A DNA stretch of 50,162 nt. Source: Chryseobacterium polytrichastri. Lineage in GTDB: Bacteria > Bacteroidota > Bacteroidia > Flavobacteriales > Weeksellaceae. A model generated the notes under the pieces. That model did no database searches and was not told where the DNA came from. It was given only the letters and a program-made list of their open reading frames with translations. The position numbers and the translations under genes were made by a program. Positions within the stretch are counted from its first letter, which is position 1, and every line of letters begins with the position of its first letter. The stretch lies in assembly GCF_900142445.1 (NCBI RefSeq), contig NZ_FRAV01000037.1, forward strand, positions 1 through 50,162, given 5' to 3'. Shown here one piece after another: positions 31,347 through 40,950 of this stretch.

Positions 31347-32318
31347 TTAACTCTCTCTTCTTAAAAGATAATTAGCCAATTCTATAAAAGGCTTCTTCTT
31401 TTCTTCAGGAATATCTATTTTCTTAAGATAGCTTTGACCGATTTCGTTGTGTTTTTCAATCAAACGCAAGGCTTTTTCGTCTACTTTAGTTCTTCTGAAG
31501 ATCTTTTCAACATTATAAACCTTGTCGATATTATCTGTCTTTTTAGAATACCAATAATCTAGTTCTTTTCTTTCTTCGTCTGTTGCATGCTCTCTCGCCA
31601 TCAAATAAAGAACAGTCTTTTTGTTCTCATAAATATCACCTGCATGCTTTTTCCCAAACTGAGCCTGATCTCCGAAGACATCCAAATAATCATCCATGAT
31701 CTGGAAAGCAATACCGATATGTTTTCCGAAGTTGAAAATTGCCTTCGCATCTTTAAAATTAGCTTTTGCAATCAGTGATCCAATCTCGAAAGAAGAGGCG
31801 CTCAATACTCCGGTTTTATACGTAATCATTCGGATGTAATCATCAAAAGTTACATTTTCCTGTGTCTCAAAATTGATATCATACTGTTGGCCTTCACATA
31901 AAAGAAGTCCGGTGTGTGTGAAAATTCTTATACAAGCTTTAAAAATTTCAGGTTCAAGATCTTCAAAGAATTTGTATGCCTTTAGCATCAATCCGTCTCC
32001 GGAAAGAATTCCTACATTGATTCCGTGTAATGTATGAATTGTAGGTTTATTTCTTCTTAAAGGAGCTTCATCCATAATATCATCATGGATCAAAGTGAAG
32101 TTATGGAAAAACTCGATTGCCAAGGCTGGTTTAATTGCTTCTTTAAGATCACCACCAAACAAATCACAAGCCATCAAAACCATGATCGGACGAAGGCGCT
32201 TTCCACCGTGGGAAATGATGTAATTCATCGGGTCATACAATTCCGTAGGTTTATCTTTAAAAGTGTACTTCGTAATGGCGTCATCAACAATTTGTTGGTA
32301 TCTGTTTAAAAATTCCAT
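31347..32318 (-). CDS. Polyprenyl (isoprenyl) diphosphate synthase
   Basis: A 323-residue trans-prenyltransferase that extends DMAPP, GPP or FPP with isopentenyl diphosphate. The first aspartate-rich motif is DDIMD at 79-83, preceded by FFHNFTLIH and followed by RRNKPT; the second is DDYLD; GKRLRP is the IPP-binding start. An aromatic residue five before the first motif suggests a short-chain product (FPP/GGPP-size), but this is not certain. It heads the four-gene operon. Isoprenoids of this kind feed menaquinone and lipid carriers, including any polyprenyl phosphate used by the UbiA/DprE genes at 2618-6331. Confidence 0.93.
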   Translation of the reverse strand: MEFLNRYQQIVDDAITKYTFKDKPTELYDPMNYIISHGGKRLRPIMVLMACDLFGGDLKEAIKPALAIEFFHNFTLIHDDIMDEAPLRRNKPTIHTLHGINVGILSGDGLMLKAYKFFEDLEPEIFKACIRIFTHTGLLLCEGQQYDINFETQENVTFDDYIRMITYKTGVLSASSFEIGSLIAKANFKDAKAIFNFGKHIGIAFQIMDDYLDVFGDQAQFGKKHAGDIYENKKTVLYLMAREHATDEERKELDYWYSKKTDNIDKVYNVEKIFRRTKVDEKALRLIEKHNEIGQSYLKKIDIPEEKKKPFIELANYLLRRES

Positions 32319-32336
32319 AAAATCCTATAATTTCAA

Positions 32337-32370
32337 CAAAAATACAATTTTTCAAGTCTTTATAAAACAA
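32337..32370 (-). promoter_or_regulatory. Possible promoter of the polyprenyl synthase operon
   Basis: TTG, 23 bases, TATTTTTG on the minus strand; the spacing is at the long end, so this is a moderate match. Confidence 0.45.
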
Positions 32371-32397
32371 AAAACTTTGCCCAAATGGACAAAGTTT
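32369..32397 (-). terminator. Terminator of the Pit operon
   Basis: AAACTTTG (32372-32379) pairs with CAAAGTTT (32390-32397), with an inner CC/GG pair, and a T run follows on the minus strand; 25 bases after the Pit gene. It overlaps the -33 region proposed for the next operon. Confidence 0.85.
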
Positions 32398-32421
32398 ATG
32401 ATTGTTATTTAAATTTCTATT

Positions 32422-33564
32422 TTAAGTTAAAAATGTAACCAAAAGATAAGTAAGTCCGGCAACAATTGCTGAAATAGGAATTGTTAATACCCAAGCCCAA
32501 AGTAAGCTTACTGTAATTCCCCATCTTACTGCTGAAATTCTTTTTGTTAACCCAACCCCAATGATAGAACCCGTAATCGTATGTGTTGTAGATACCGGAA
32601 TACCAAAGTGGTCTGTAATAAATAAAGTAATAGCTCCTGCTGTTTCAGCACTCACACCTTCTAGTGAAGTTACTTTTGTAATTTTAGTACCCATTGTTTT
32701 AATGATCTTCCAACCACCACTCATTGTACCCAATGCAATTGCGATGAAAGAAACCAAAGGAACCCAAATATAATGTTGTGCAAAATAATCGAAACGGCCC
32801 GCAGATGGAATATTAAGATAAACAGGATCCTGAAGCATATTTACATGATAATAGATCATCGCAGCTCCAATAATACCCATTACTTTCTGTGCATCATTCA
32901 AACCATGTCCTAAACTGAACAACGCTGAAGATACCAACTGTAATCTCTTAAATGACTGATCTGCTTTGTGAGGATTTGATCTTTTATAAAGGTGAACAAT
33001 GATTAAAGTGATAATGATCGAAATAATCATCCCAATAATCGGAGCCATAAAAATGAATAAGAAAATAGGAATTACTTTATCAAATTTAACAACACTTTGC
33101 GTCGTTACCTGATAAGCAGCGGTCTTAAACGTTTCCCACATTCCCAACTCAGGGTGAGCGGATACTACTTCATGATAGTCCATCGTGAAAGCATGCATTA
33201 AAGCCGCTCCTAAAAATCCACCAATTAAAGTGTGTGATGATGATGAAGGAATCCCAAACCACCATGTTAATAGATTCCAGGCTATTGCAGCAATAAGTCC
33301 TGAAAATATAACTTCTAAAGTAATAAAGTTTTCGTTAACTGTTTTGGCAATCGTGTTACCAATTTTAAATTCTCCAATAATGTAAGCTGCGATAAAGAAG
33401 GCTGCAAAGTTCCAAAGTGCTGCCCAAAGTACAGCTTGGAATGGAGTTAAAACTTTTGTAGAAACAATAGTCGCAATTGAGTTGGCTGCATCATGAAAAC
33501 CATTGATATAATCGAAAATTAAAGCCAGCGCAATAATAACTACTAGTAAAATCGGAAATTCCAT
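32422..33564 (-). CDS. Inorganic phosphate transporter, Pit family
   Basis: A 380-residue inner-membrane transporter with about 10 helices, a metal-phosphate:proton symporter. The two repeated signature boxes are present: INGFHDAANSIATIVST near the N-terminus and FSLGHGLNDAQKVMGIIGAA in the middle. WWFGIPSSSSHTLIGG and FGIPVSTTHTITGSIIG are the paired PS/THT loops. It starts 14 bases after the DUF47 gene, its usual partner, so the two are one operon with a terminator at 32369-32397. Confidence 0.96.
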   Translation of the reverse strand: MEFPILLVVIIALALIFDYINGFHDAANSIATIVSTKVLTPFQAVLWAALWNFAAFFIAAYIIGEFKIGNTIAKTVNENFITLEVIFSGLIAAIAWNLLTWWFGIPSSSSHTLIGGFLGAALMHAFTMDYHEVVSAHPELGMWETFKTAAYQVTTQSVVKFDKVIPIFLFIFMAPIIGMIISIIITLIIVHLYKRSNPHKADQSFKRLQLVSSALFSLGHGLNDAQKVMGIIGAAMIYYHVNMLQDPVYLNIPSAGRFDYFAQHYIWVPLVSFIAIALGTMSGGWKIIKTMGTKITKVTSLEGVSAETAGAITLFITDHFGIPVSTTHTITGSIIGVGLTKRISAVRWGITVSLLWAWVLTIPISAIVAGLTYLLVTFLT

Positions 33565-33578
33565 TTTTGTTATATTGT

Positions 33579-34217
33579 TTAGGCGTATTTAATCATGATG
33601 TTCTCAATAGTATTGGCAACATCCTCTGCCTTGTCGGTTACTATTTCAAGATAATTAAGTACAGATGAAACTTTGATAATATTGATAGCATCGTTTGTTT
33701 CAAACAATTCTACCATAGAATTAGAAAGAAGGTCATCTGCAATATTTTCAATAGAATTTACTTTAATACAAGCCTCTTTTACCTGCTCCATATTTTTGAA
33801 ACCTTTAAGGTTCTTCATTGCATTCTGGATCTCCAGACAAGCTTTGTGAATCAGTAGAGAGAAATCAGAATAAGCTTTAAGCTCAGGTGATTTATACAAG
33901 AAGATATATTTTGTAGATGCGTAGATATAATCAGCGATATCATCTAGACCAGTTGCCAATGTGTGGATATCTTCTCTGTCGAAAGGAGTGATAAAGTTTT
34001 TACCTAATTCTACGAAGATCTCATGAGTAAGTTCATCATTTTTATGTTCATAGTCACTCATTTTCTTCAACATTGAATCATCATTAAGATCGAAATCTTT
34101 GATACCAGTATTGAATTCTTCAGACATCTCAACTAGGTTTTCTGTTACTTTTTCGAAAAGCACAAAGAAGATTTTGTCTTTTGGTTGAAAAGCGTGGAAA
34201 ATATTACCAATTCCCAT
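33579..34217 (-). CDS. DUF47/PhoU-like phosphate transport accessory protein
   Basis: A 212-residue helical protein of the DUF47 (PhoU-like) family. The PhoU-type features are the acidic ExxxD patterns in DYEHKNDELTHEIFVELGKNFITPFDREDIHTLATGLDDI (about residues 50-92) and NSIENIADDLL. These form metal-binding helical bundles. DUF47 proteins are nearly always next to Pit transporters and are thought to control their activity. It is the first gene of the pair. Confidence 0.93.
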   Translation of the reverse strand: MGIGNIFHAFQPKDKIFFVLFEKVTENLVEMSEEFNTGIKDFDLNDDSMLKKMSDYEHKNDELTHEIFVELGKNFITPFDREDIHTLATGLDDIADYIYASTKYIFLYKSPELKAYSDFSLLIHKACLEIQNAMKNLKGFKNMEQVKEACIKVNSIENIADDLLSNSMVELFETNDAINIIKVSSVLNYLEIVTDKAEDVANTIENIMIKYA

Positions 34218-34322
34218 TTTTTAGTATTTATAATTTTGTGCAAATTTCCTAAAAAAGGACCTGACCTGAAACAATCCGACGTTAAGTTTTGTTAACATTA
34301 GCTTATCTCCTGATTATCAAAC

Positions 34323-34348
34323 AAAAAAACCGGCTTTGATGCCGGTTT
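34323..34348 (-). terminator. Terminator of the deaD gene
   Basis: AAACCGGC and GCCGGTTT form a perfect 8-bp stem with loop TTTGAT, and a run of seven T on the minus strand follows; 20 bases after the stop. Confidence 0.92.
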
Positions 34349-34367
34349 GTATAGTATAGAATGAGTA

Positions 34368-36089
34368 TTAATTCGCCTCTTCAGCTCTCATATCTTTTCC
34401 TTTGAATTTCATTGATGCAATATTATTCAAAAGCTCTCCTTTAAATGATTTTTCAATCTCAAAGAAAGAGAATTTCTCTAAAATTTCGATATCACCAATT
34501 TCAGCTCTTTTTTTGCTACCTCCCGCAGGTGTAGTTGCTTTGTTAATAATATCTAGAACATCTAGTTTCTTCAATTGGTCTTTCTTCCCTAAGTTGAAGA
34601 AGAATCTTACCATATCTTCATTCTTTCTCCTAGGTTTTCCACTACGCTCTCTTCCTCCTCTGTCTCTATCTCCACTTCTGTTATCGCGGTCTCCTCTGCT
34701 TCTATCTCTGTCTCTATCACGACCTCTATCTCTGTCTCTTCTAGGATAGTCATCATCTCTAGAGCTGAATTTCTGCTCAACAAGATCATGTTTATCTTTG
34801 TAGTACAATGCAAGATCTTTCAATTGGAACTGCAATAATTTGTGTACCAATTCTTCTTTTGTGAAAGCGCTTAGATCTGGGATCAGGCTATCATCAAATT
34901 CAAAGATATCTTCGTGTTCCGTCAATAACTTTTCGAAAACACATCCAACCTGAGCTTTGATTACCTCTTGTCCTGTTGGTATAATTTTTTCAACGATTTC
35001 AATTTTCGTTTGAGATCTTATCTGCTTTAATTTTCTGCTTTCTTCAGGCTTAATTAAAGAGATTGAAATACCGTCTTTTCCTGCTCTACCTGTTCTTCCA
35101 CTTCTGTGAACGAATACTTCAGGATCATCAGGTAAAGAATAATGGATAACGTGAGTTAATGAATCAACATCCAATCCTCTAGCTGCAACGTCTGTTGCTA
35201 CCAAGATATCAATGTTTTTCAATCTGAACTTCTTCATTACAGTATCTCTCTGCGCTTGAGAAAGATCTCCGTGAAGAGCATCAGCTGCATACCCATTTTG
35301 CATTAAGAAATCAGCAACCTCCTGAGTTTCCATTCTTGTTCTACAGAACAAAATAGAATACTGATTCGGGTTTGAATCAATTAATCTTTTAAGAGCTTCT
35401 TTTTTATTACGGTACCCAACTACATAGTATTCATGCTTAATGTTCTTCTTAACCTCGTTAATAGAACCCACAGAAATACGGTGTGGTTTTGTAAGATAAT
35501 TTTTAGAAATTCTCTCCACTTCTTTATTCATCGTTGCAGAGAATAAGAAAGTTTGTTTTGTTTCAGGAGTTTCTCTTAAAATTGTTTCCAATTCGTCTTT
35601 GAAACCCATTGAAAGCATTTCATCAGCTTCGTCTAAAACTAACCAATGAATAGCAGAAAAGTCTAATGCTTTTCTGTTGATAAGGTCGATAACTCTTCCT
35701 GGAGTACCTACAATAATTTGTGGCTTATCCTTTAGAGATCTAATTTGGTCCATAATACTGCTTCCACCATAAACTGCTGTAGTTTTGATGTCTTTCATGT
35801 ATTTAGAATAATTTTTTATGTCTTTAGAAATCTGAAGACATAATTCTCGTGTCGGACAAAGCACCAAAAATTGGATTTTGCGACTCGTATCGTCAATCAT
35901 ATCCAAAATCGGAAGCGAAAACGCTGCTGTTTTGCCTGTCCCTGTTTGCGCAAGTGCGATCAAATCGCGAATATCTGAAAGAATAAAAGGGATAGTCTGT
36001 TTTTGGATTTCTGTTGGGCTTTCATAACCCAGTTCGCCAACTGCCTTAAGAATGTCAGGACTTAAATTGGACTCCGTAAATAAATTCAT
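34368..36089 (-). CDS. DEAD-box RNA helicase DeaD/CsdA-type
   Basis: A 573-residue RNA helicase. Helicase motifs: YESPTEIQKQTIP (Q), AQTGTGKT, PTRELC, TPGR, LDEADEML, SAT, LFCRTRMETQEVAD, VATDVAARGLDVD and HRSGRTGRAG, over residues 1 to about 370. Residues about 448-487 are an arginine/aspartate-rich low-complexity stretch (RDRGRDRDRDRSRGDRDNRS). Residues about 490-573 form a DbpA-type RNA-binding domain starting VRFFFNLGKKDQLKKLDVLD. Such proteins act in ribosome assembly and cold adaptation. It is a single-gene unit; a TATATTTG element at 36110-36117 precedes it, without a well-placed TTG. Confidence 0.95.
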   Translation of the reverse strand: MNLFTESNLSPDILKAVGELGYESPTEIQKQTIPFILSDIRDLIALAQTGTGKTAAFSLPILDMIDDTSRKIQFLVLCPTRELCLQISKDIKNYSKYMKDIKTTAVYGGSSIMDQIRSLKDKPQIIVGTPGRVIDLINRKALDFSAIHWLVLDEADEMLSMGFKDELETILRETPETKQTFLFSATMNKEVERISKNYLTKPHRISVGSINEVKKNIKHEYYVVGYRNKKEALKRLIDSNPNQYSILFCRTRMETQEVADFLMQNGYAADALHGDLSQAQRDTVMKKFRLKNIDILVATDVAARGLDVDSLTHVIHYSLPDDPEVFVHRSGRTGRAGKDGISISLIKPEESRKLKQIRSQTKIEIVEKIIPTGQEVIKAQVGCVFEKLLTEHEDIFEFDDSLIPDLSAFTKEELVHKLLQFQLKDLALYYKDKHDLVEQKFSSRDDDYPRRDRDRGRDRDRDRSRGDRDNRSGDRDRGGRERSGKPRRKNEDMVRFFFNLGKKDQLKKLDVLDIINKATTPAGGSKKRAEIGDIEILEKFSFFEIEKSFKGELLNNIASMKFKGKDMRAEEAN

Positions 36090-36109
36090 TAAATATTATA
36101 AAATTTCTG

Positions 36110-36117
36110 CAAATATA
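36110..36117 (-). promoter_or_regulatory. Possible -7 element of deaD
   Basis: TATATTTG on the minus strand fits TAnnTTTG, 20 bases before the ATG. The -33 partner is not clear. Confidence 0.45.
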
Positions 36118-36316
36118 CAATTAATATTTGACTTTATTTTGAACAAAGTGTTAAATAACTAATCTTAATTTCAGAATTCTTTAATATTTTTTTAATTTTT
36201 AAAAAATTAAACGCAAAAAAACGCTCTCTCTGTTAAAAACTCGTTAAATATTGTTTTTTTTTGTTAAATTGGATTGATTTTTTCAGTGTTATTTATGAAT
36301 TTTCAAAAATAAAACC

Positions 36317-37627
36317 ATGAAACTTAAATTTTTCTTTTTGATATTTCTGCTTAAAATCATTGACATATCTGCTCAAACACAAGCCTATCCTAATAATTGG
36401 ACATTGGAAAACTGTATTGAATATGCAAAAGAAAATAATATCTCTATCAATTCTTTGAGACTTTCTAAAAATTCTGCCCAACAAGACCTTCTTCAGGCAA
36501 AAGAAGCCAAATACCCTAGTTTTAACGGAACGGTTTCCCAAGGACTCTTTGCAATAAGCGGAAACAACGGACTCAATATAAATGGAGCACAATCTCAAAG
36601 TATCGGTGTCAATTCTTCAATGACACTCTATCATGCAAATTATATCAAAAACAATGAAGTTTCTAAAAATCTAAACGTTCAGATGGCTGATCTTTCCGTT
36701 CAGGAAGCAGAAAATAACATCACCCTATCCATCACCCAAGCGTATCTGAATATTCTTATGTCTCAGGAAAATATTATTTCCTTAGAAAGTATTTTAACCA
36801 CTACCAAAACCCAATTAAAACAAGGAGACCAGTTTTATAAAGCCGGAAATATTTCAAAATTAAACTTTTTACAAATCCAGGCGCAAGTGGCACAAGATGA
36901 ATATAATTTAATTTCCTCTCAAAATAGTTTAAAAACAAATATTGTTAACCTTAAACAATTGCTACAACTCCCCTCTTCTTATGATTTCCAGATTGAAAAA
37001 CCTAACAGTATTATCGTTGATGAGAATTTAAAACCTTTACAAGACGTTCAAAACTCTGCTCAAAATGAGCGTCCGGAAGTAAAATATGGTGAATTGAATC
37101 TGGAAAATTCAAACACCAATTTAAAAATGGCTAAAGCTTCTATTCAGCCTACTTTAAGCGTGGTGGGAAATATTTCAACTAATTATTCTACAGGAAACGG
37201 AAATTATTTTAATCAATTAGGAAATAACTTTTATCTGCCTATCGGATTAAGTCTTGGAATTCCGATTTACAACAACAGAATCTATAAAACAGAAGTTGAA
37301 AAATCTAAAATTGCTATAGAACAGGCAAATCTGGATTTAAAAAACACAAAAACAATTCTTAATCAACAGATTGAGCAATCTTATATTAGTTTACAAAATT
37401 CTATTTCACAATATGATTCTGCTTTAAAACAAATGAATATCAATAAAGAAACCTATGATATTGTTAACGCTCAGATGAAACTTGGAAGTATAGATTATGT
37501 ACAGCTTCAACAACAGAGATTAGTGTACATCCAAACGATTCAAAATTATCTACAGGCAAAATATTCCGCCGTTCTTAATAAACAGATTTACGAGTTCTAC
37601 GCTGGTAACCCTATAACTATTAAATAA
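36317..37627 (+). CDS. TolC-family outer-membrane efflux protein
   Basis: A 436-residue exported protein with a signal peptide ending ISAQ. WTLENCIEYAKENNISI is the usual start of the outer-membrane efflux family in Bacteroidota. Two long helical repeats follow (about 60-220 and 260-420), rich in Gln, Asn and Ser, with NLKQLLQLP and ERPEVKYGELNLE as the family's hinge patterns. It forms the outer-membrane channel of a tripartite exporter. Its stop is two bases before the adaptor gene, and all four pump genes are in order. Confidence 0.94.
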   Translation: MKLKFFFLIFLLKIIDISAQTQAYPNNWTLENCIEYAKENNISINSLRLSKNSAQQDLLQAKEAKYPSFNGTVSQGLFAISGNNGLNINGAQSQSIGVNSSMTLYHANYIKNNEVSKNLNVQMADLSVQEAENNITLSITQAYLNILMSQENIISLESILTTTKTQLKQGDQFYKAGNISKLNFLQIQAQVAQDEYNLISSQNSLKTNIVNLKQLLQLPSSYDFQIEKPNSIIVDENLKPLQDVQNSAQNERPEVKYGELNLENSNTNLKMAKASIQPTLSVVGNISTNYSTGNGNYFNQLGNNFYLPIGLSLGIPIYNNRIYKTEVEKSKIAIEQANLDLKNTKTILNQQIEQSYISLQNSISQYDSALKQMNINKETYDIVNAQMKLGSIDYVQLQQQRLVYIQTIQNYLQAKYSAVLNKQIYEFYAGNPITIK

Positions 37628-37629
37628 CT

Positions 37630-38892
37630 ATGAAAGCAAAAAATAAAAAATGGTGGATCTGGCTCATTGGCGGCATCATCGTTATTGCAGGAATTTGGTA
37701 TTTTTTCATCAAAGAAGAGCAGGTAAAAATTCAGCTTGAAACAACAAAACCTGCAATGGGGGAAATTTCAAACTCTATTACAGCTACAGGAACTGTTCAG
37801 CCCGTAGATACGGTTGCTGTGGGAACTCAGGTTTCTGGAATCATTAAAAATCTTTATGTAGATTTTAATTCAACCGTAAAAAAAGGGCAGCTTTTGGCAA
37901 CTCTGGATCCTGACTTATTGCAATATCAGACCGAACAGATTACTGCTAATTTGCAAAATGCAAAAAGTAATTTGGCATATAATGAAATCAATATCAATCG
38001 TCAATCACAACTTTACAAAGTAGGCGCTATAAGCAAAGCTGATTATGATAACGCCCAAAACCAATATAATGTAGCCAAAGCACAGGTAAATTCTGTAAAA
38101 GCGCAGCTTTCAACCGCTAATAAAAATTTATCGCTTACCAATATCTATTCACCGATTGATGGAACGGTTCTGAACAGAAGTGTAAGTGAGGGCCAAACGG
38201 TTGCTTCAAGTTTTAGCACTCCCACTCTTTTCAGTATTGCAAAAGATTTAACAAAAATGCAGGTTCGTGCGTCTGTAGATGAAGCTGATATTGGCAATAT
38301 CAAAGTTGGGCAAAAAGCAACTTTTACTGTGGATGCCTTTCCAGAGGAAACTTTTAAGGGCCAAGTTTCTGAAGTTCGACTTCACCCTACCGTCTCTTCC
38401 AATGTGGTGAATTATACCACCATCATTAATGCAGATAATTCAAGTTTGAAGTTAAAGCCGGGAATGACCGCTAACATTACCATTTATACCGTTGTGTTAG
38501 AAAACATCATGAAAATTCCGGTGGCAGCCATCAGCTTTAAGCCCGATAGTCTTGTTGCAAAAAAATATAAAATCAATTCTCCTTTTGCAAAAGGTAAAAA
38601 AGAAGGGCACCAACAGAAAAAAAATAAACAAAACAAAACCAATAAAAATGGTGCCGGAATATGGGTCATTAGCAAAGACAGCATCATAACCCACAAAAAA
38701 ATAAAAACAGGAATGGATAACGATACGGAAGTGCAAGTTATTTCAGGATTAACAACAAATGACAATATCATTACAGGTTATAAAAATCTATCTAAGAAAT
38801 CCTCCGGAAGCGCTGCAAAAAGTCCGTTCATACCTCAAAGATCAGGAGGTGGAAATAAAAACAGTGGCGGCGGTGGTGGCGGACCAAGATAG
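37630..38892 (+). CDS. MacA-like periplasmic adaptor
   Basis: A 420-residue membrane-fusion protein with one N-terminal membrane helix (about 8-27). ATGTVQPVDTVAVGTQVSG is the first half of the biotinyl-lipoyl domain, a coiled-coil hairpin runs about 95-165, IYSPIDGTVLNRSVSEGQTV is the second half, and the beta-barrel domain follows. It has an unusual Lys/Asn/Gln-rich insertion at about 322-341 (KKEGHQQKKNKQNKTNKNG) before the membrane-proximal part, and a glycine-rich C-terminal tail (GGGGGGPR). It connects the MacB-type ABC pump with TolC. What it exports is not known. Confidence 0.93.
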   Translation: MKAKNKKWWIWLIGGIIVIAGIWYFFIKEEQVKIQLETTKPAMGEISNSITATGTVQPVDTVAVGTQVSGIIKNLYVDFNSTVKKGQLLATLDPDLLQYQTEQITANLQNAKSNLAYNEININRQSQLYKVGAISKADYDNAQNQYNVAKAQVNSVKAQLSTANKNLSLTNIYSPIDGTVLNRSVSEGQTVASSFSTPTLFSIAKDLTKMQVRASVDEADIGNIKVGQKATFTVDAFPEETFKGQVSEVRLHPTVSSNVVNYTTIINADNSSLKLKPGMTANITIYTVVLENIMKIPVAAISFKPDSLVAKKYKINSPFAKGKKEGHQQKKNKQNKTNKNGAGIWVISKDSIITHKKIKTGMDNDTEVQVISGLTTNDNIITGYKNLSKKSSGSAAKSPFIPQRSGGGNKNSGGGGGGPR

Positions 38893-38907
38893 ATTTCAAA
38901 TTTAAAC

Positions 38908-39666
38908 ATGAAGATCATGACAACAAAAATCCTTGAAATAACAGATCTTAAAAGAGATTTCAAAATGGGCGAAGAAACGGTACACGCTTTAAAAGGAGTT
39001 ACATTTTCTGTAGAAAGCGGTGAGTTCATTACCATTATGGGAAGTAGCGGCTCAGGAAAATCTACTTTGCTTAATATTTTAGGTTGTCTTGATAAACCTA
39101 CAAGTGGAGATTACAGTCTGGATGGTGTGAATATTAAAAATCTTGACCGCGACGAATTAGCAGTTCTTAGAAATCAGAAAATTGGTTTTGTCTTTCAATC
39201 CTATAATCTTCTGGCTAGAACTTCAGCAAAAGAAAATGTAGAATTGCCGTTACTTTATAATTCAAAAGTATCAACTAATGAACGCAACGAACGTTCTTTA
39301 AAAGCCTTAGCTGCTGTTAAATTAGAAAATAGAGTGGATCACCTTCCCAATCAAATGTCGGGTGGTCAACAACAAAGAGTTGCCATTGCCAGAGCGCTAG
39401 TAAATGAACCTGTTATGATTCTTGCTGATGAAGCAACGGGAAATCTAGACACAAGAACCTCTTATGAAATTATGGCGCTGATGCAAGATCTTAATCAACA
39501 AGGAAGAACAATTGTTTTTGTTACCCACGAACCAGATATTGCAATGTTCAGTGGCAGAACTGTTACCTTAAGAGACGGTAAAGTAATAAAAGACGTTAAA
39601 AACGAAAACATAAAATCAGCGAGAGAAGCTTTAGAAAGTCTTCCTGCTAATGACGATTATAAATAG
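38908..39666 (+). CDS. MacB-type ABC transporter ATPase
   Basis: A 252-residue ATP-binding subunit of the MacB/LolD type. Walker A GSSGSGKST, Q loop FVFQSYNLLART, signature MSGGQQQR, Walker B VMILADEATGNLD and the H-loop VTHEPD are intact. In E. coli MacB this domain is fused to the permease; here it is a separate gene 15 bases after macA and 22 before the permease. A second ATG at codon 4 gives an equally good start. Confidence 0.95.
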   Translation: MKIMTTKILEITDLKRDFKMGEETVHALKGVTFSVESGEFITIMGSSGSGKSTLLNILGCLDKPTSGDYSLDGVNIKNLDRDELAVLRNQKIGFVFQSYNLLARTSAKENVELPLLYNSKVSTNERNERSLKALAAVKLENRVDHLPNQMSGGQQQRVAIARALVNEPVMILADEATGNLDTRTSYEIMALMQDLNQQGRTIVFVTHEPDIAMFSGRTVTLRDGKVIKDVKNENIKSAREALESLPANDDYK

Positions 39667-39688
39667 TTTAGCCTAAAAACGATACAAA

Positions 39689-40918
39689 ATGAATCTTTCT
39701 AATCTCTTCAGAATTGCCTGGAAAGCACTTTTAAGAAATAAGCTCCGTGCATTTCTTACCATGCTTGGGATCATCATTGGTGTAGCCTCTGTTATCGCTA
39801 TGACAGCAATTGGAGAAGGTTCTAAAAAAAGTATCAGCGATCAGCTTTCATCAATGGGCTCTAACATGATTACCATTCGCCCCACAAGTAATGTAAACGT
39901 TTCAGGAGGCGCCAGAATTGGAGCTGCCGGACTTCAAACATTGAAAGCAAAAGATGCAGATGCTATTGCCAGTGGAGCTCCGGATGTTTCTTACGTTTCA
40001 CCTGCTGTTCAAACAAACGGACAATCTATCAACAGTGCCAATAACTGGCCCACACAACTTCAAGGGGTAAACGTAGATTACTTTAGCATAAGAGACTGGG
40101 ATGTATCAGATGGTACCCTTTTTACTCAAAAAGACGTGACTTCTTCCAATAAAGTTTGTCTTCTTGGGCAAACGGTTGTAACGAATTTATTTCCAAACGG
40201 TGGAAATCCTATCGGAACCATTATTAGATTCAACAAAGTTCCGATGAAGGTGATTGGTGTTTTAGCAGCAAAGGGTTCAAATGCCTTCGGTCAGGATCAG
40301 GACGATGTCATCATTGCTCCTTTTAACACCGTGCAGAGAAGATTTTTAGGTATTACTTATGTGCAAACCATCTATGCATCATCCACTAATGAAAACACAT
40401 CCCAACAGGCGACTGATGAAGTTTCAGAAATTTTGAGAAAGCAACATAAACTTCCTCTTGATGGAAGTAATGATGATTTTTCTGTACGAACTCAGGCAGA
40501 ACTGATTTCTACCATGAGTTCTACAAGTCAGCTTCTGACTGTACTTTTATCTGCAATAGCAGGGATCTCTCTTATCGTTGGAGGGATAGGAATTATGAAT
40601 ATTATGTATGTTTCTGTTACAGAAAGAACCAAAGAAATAGGACTAAGAATGTCTATTGGAGCAAGAGGAAAAGATATTCTGTATCAATTCCTTATTGAAG
40701 CTATTCTTATCAGTATAACTGGTGGGGTTCTGGGAGTCATCTTAGGAGTTTTGGTTTCAGAATTAGTCACTATTTTTCTTTCTTGGCCAACGTTTATTAC
40801 AGAATCATCCATTATTATTTCTTTTATTGTCTGTGCCATCACGGGTGTCTTTTTCGGGTATTACCCAGCCCTAAAAGCTTCAAAATTGGACCCGATTGAA
40901 GCATTGCGATATGAATAG
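39689..40918 (+). CDS. MacB-type ABC transporter permease
   Basis: A 409-residue permease with four membrane helices: one near the N-terminus (FLTMLGIIIGVASVIAMTAIG) and three at the C-terminus (about 285-400), joined by a large periplasmic domain of about 220 residues of the MacB_PCD type. The end, GYYPALKASKLDPIEALRYE, is the family signature. With the previous three genes it completes a TolC-MacA-MacB exporter, probably for a peptide, lipid or antibiotic-like compound; no cargo gene is adjacent. Confidence 0.95.
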   Translation: MNLSNLFRIAWKALLRNKLRAFLTMLGIIIGVASVIAMTAIGEGSKKSISDQLSSMGSNMITIRPTSNVNVSGGARIGAAGLQTLKAKDADAIASGAPDVSYVSPAVQTNGQSINSANNWPTQLQGVNVDYFSIRDWDVSDGTLFTQKDVTSSNKVCLLGQTVVTNLFPNGGNPIGTIIRFNKVPMKVIGVLAAKGSNAFGQDQDDVIIAPFNTVQRRFLGITYVQTIYASSTNENTSQQATDEVSEILRKQHKLPLDGSNDDFSVRTQAELISTMSSTSQLLTVLLSAIAGISLIVGGIGIMNIMYVSVTERTKEIGLRMSIGARGKDILYQFLIEAILISITGGVLGVILGVLVSELVTIFLSWPTFITESSIIISFIVCAITGVFFGYYPALKASKLDPIEALRYE

Positions 40919-40950
40919 TTTTAGCTAAATTTGATGTAAAATAAAAAAAT

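Noticed and set aside
34402..34749. Plus-strand ORF of 115 codons opposite deaD
   Set aside because: It is the antisense reading of the Arg/Asp repeat and gives a Ser/Leu/Arg-rich product with no family features.
36317..40918. Natural-product or bacteriocin export cluster
   Set aside because: The exporter is complete but there is no precursor peptide, modification enzyme or immunity gene next to it, so no cargo can be claimed.
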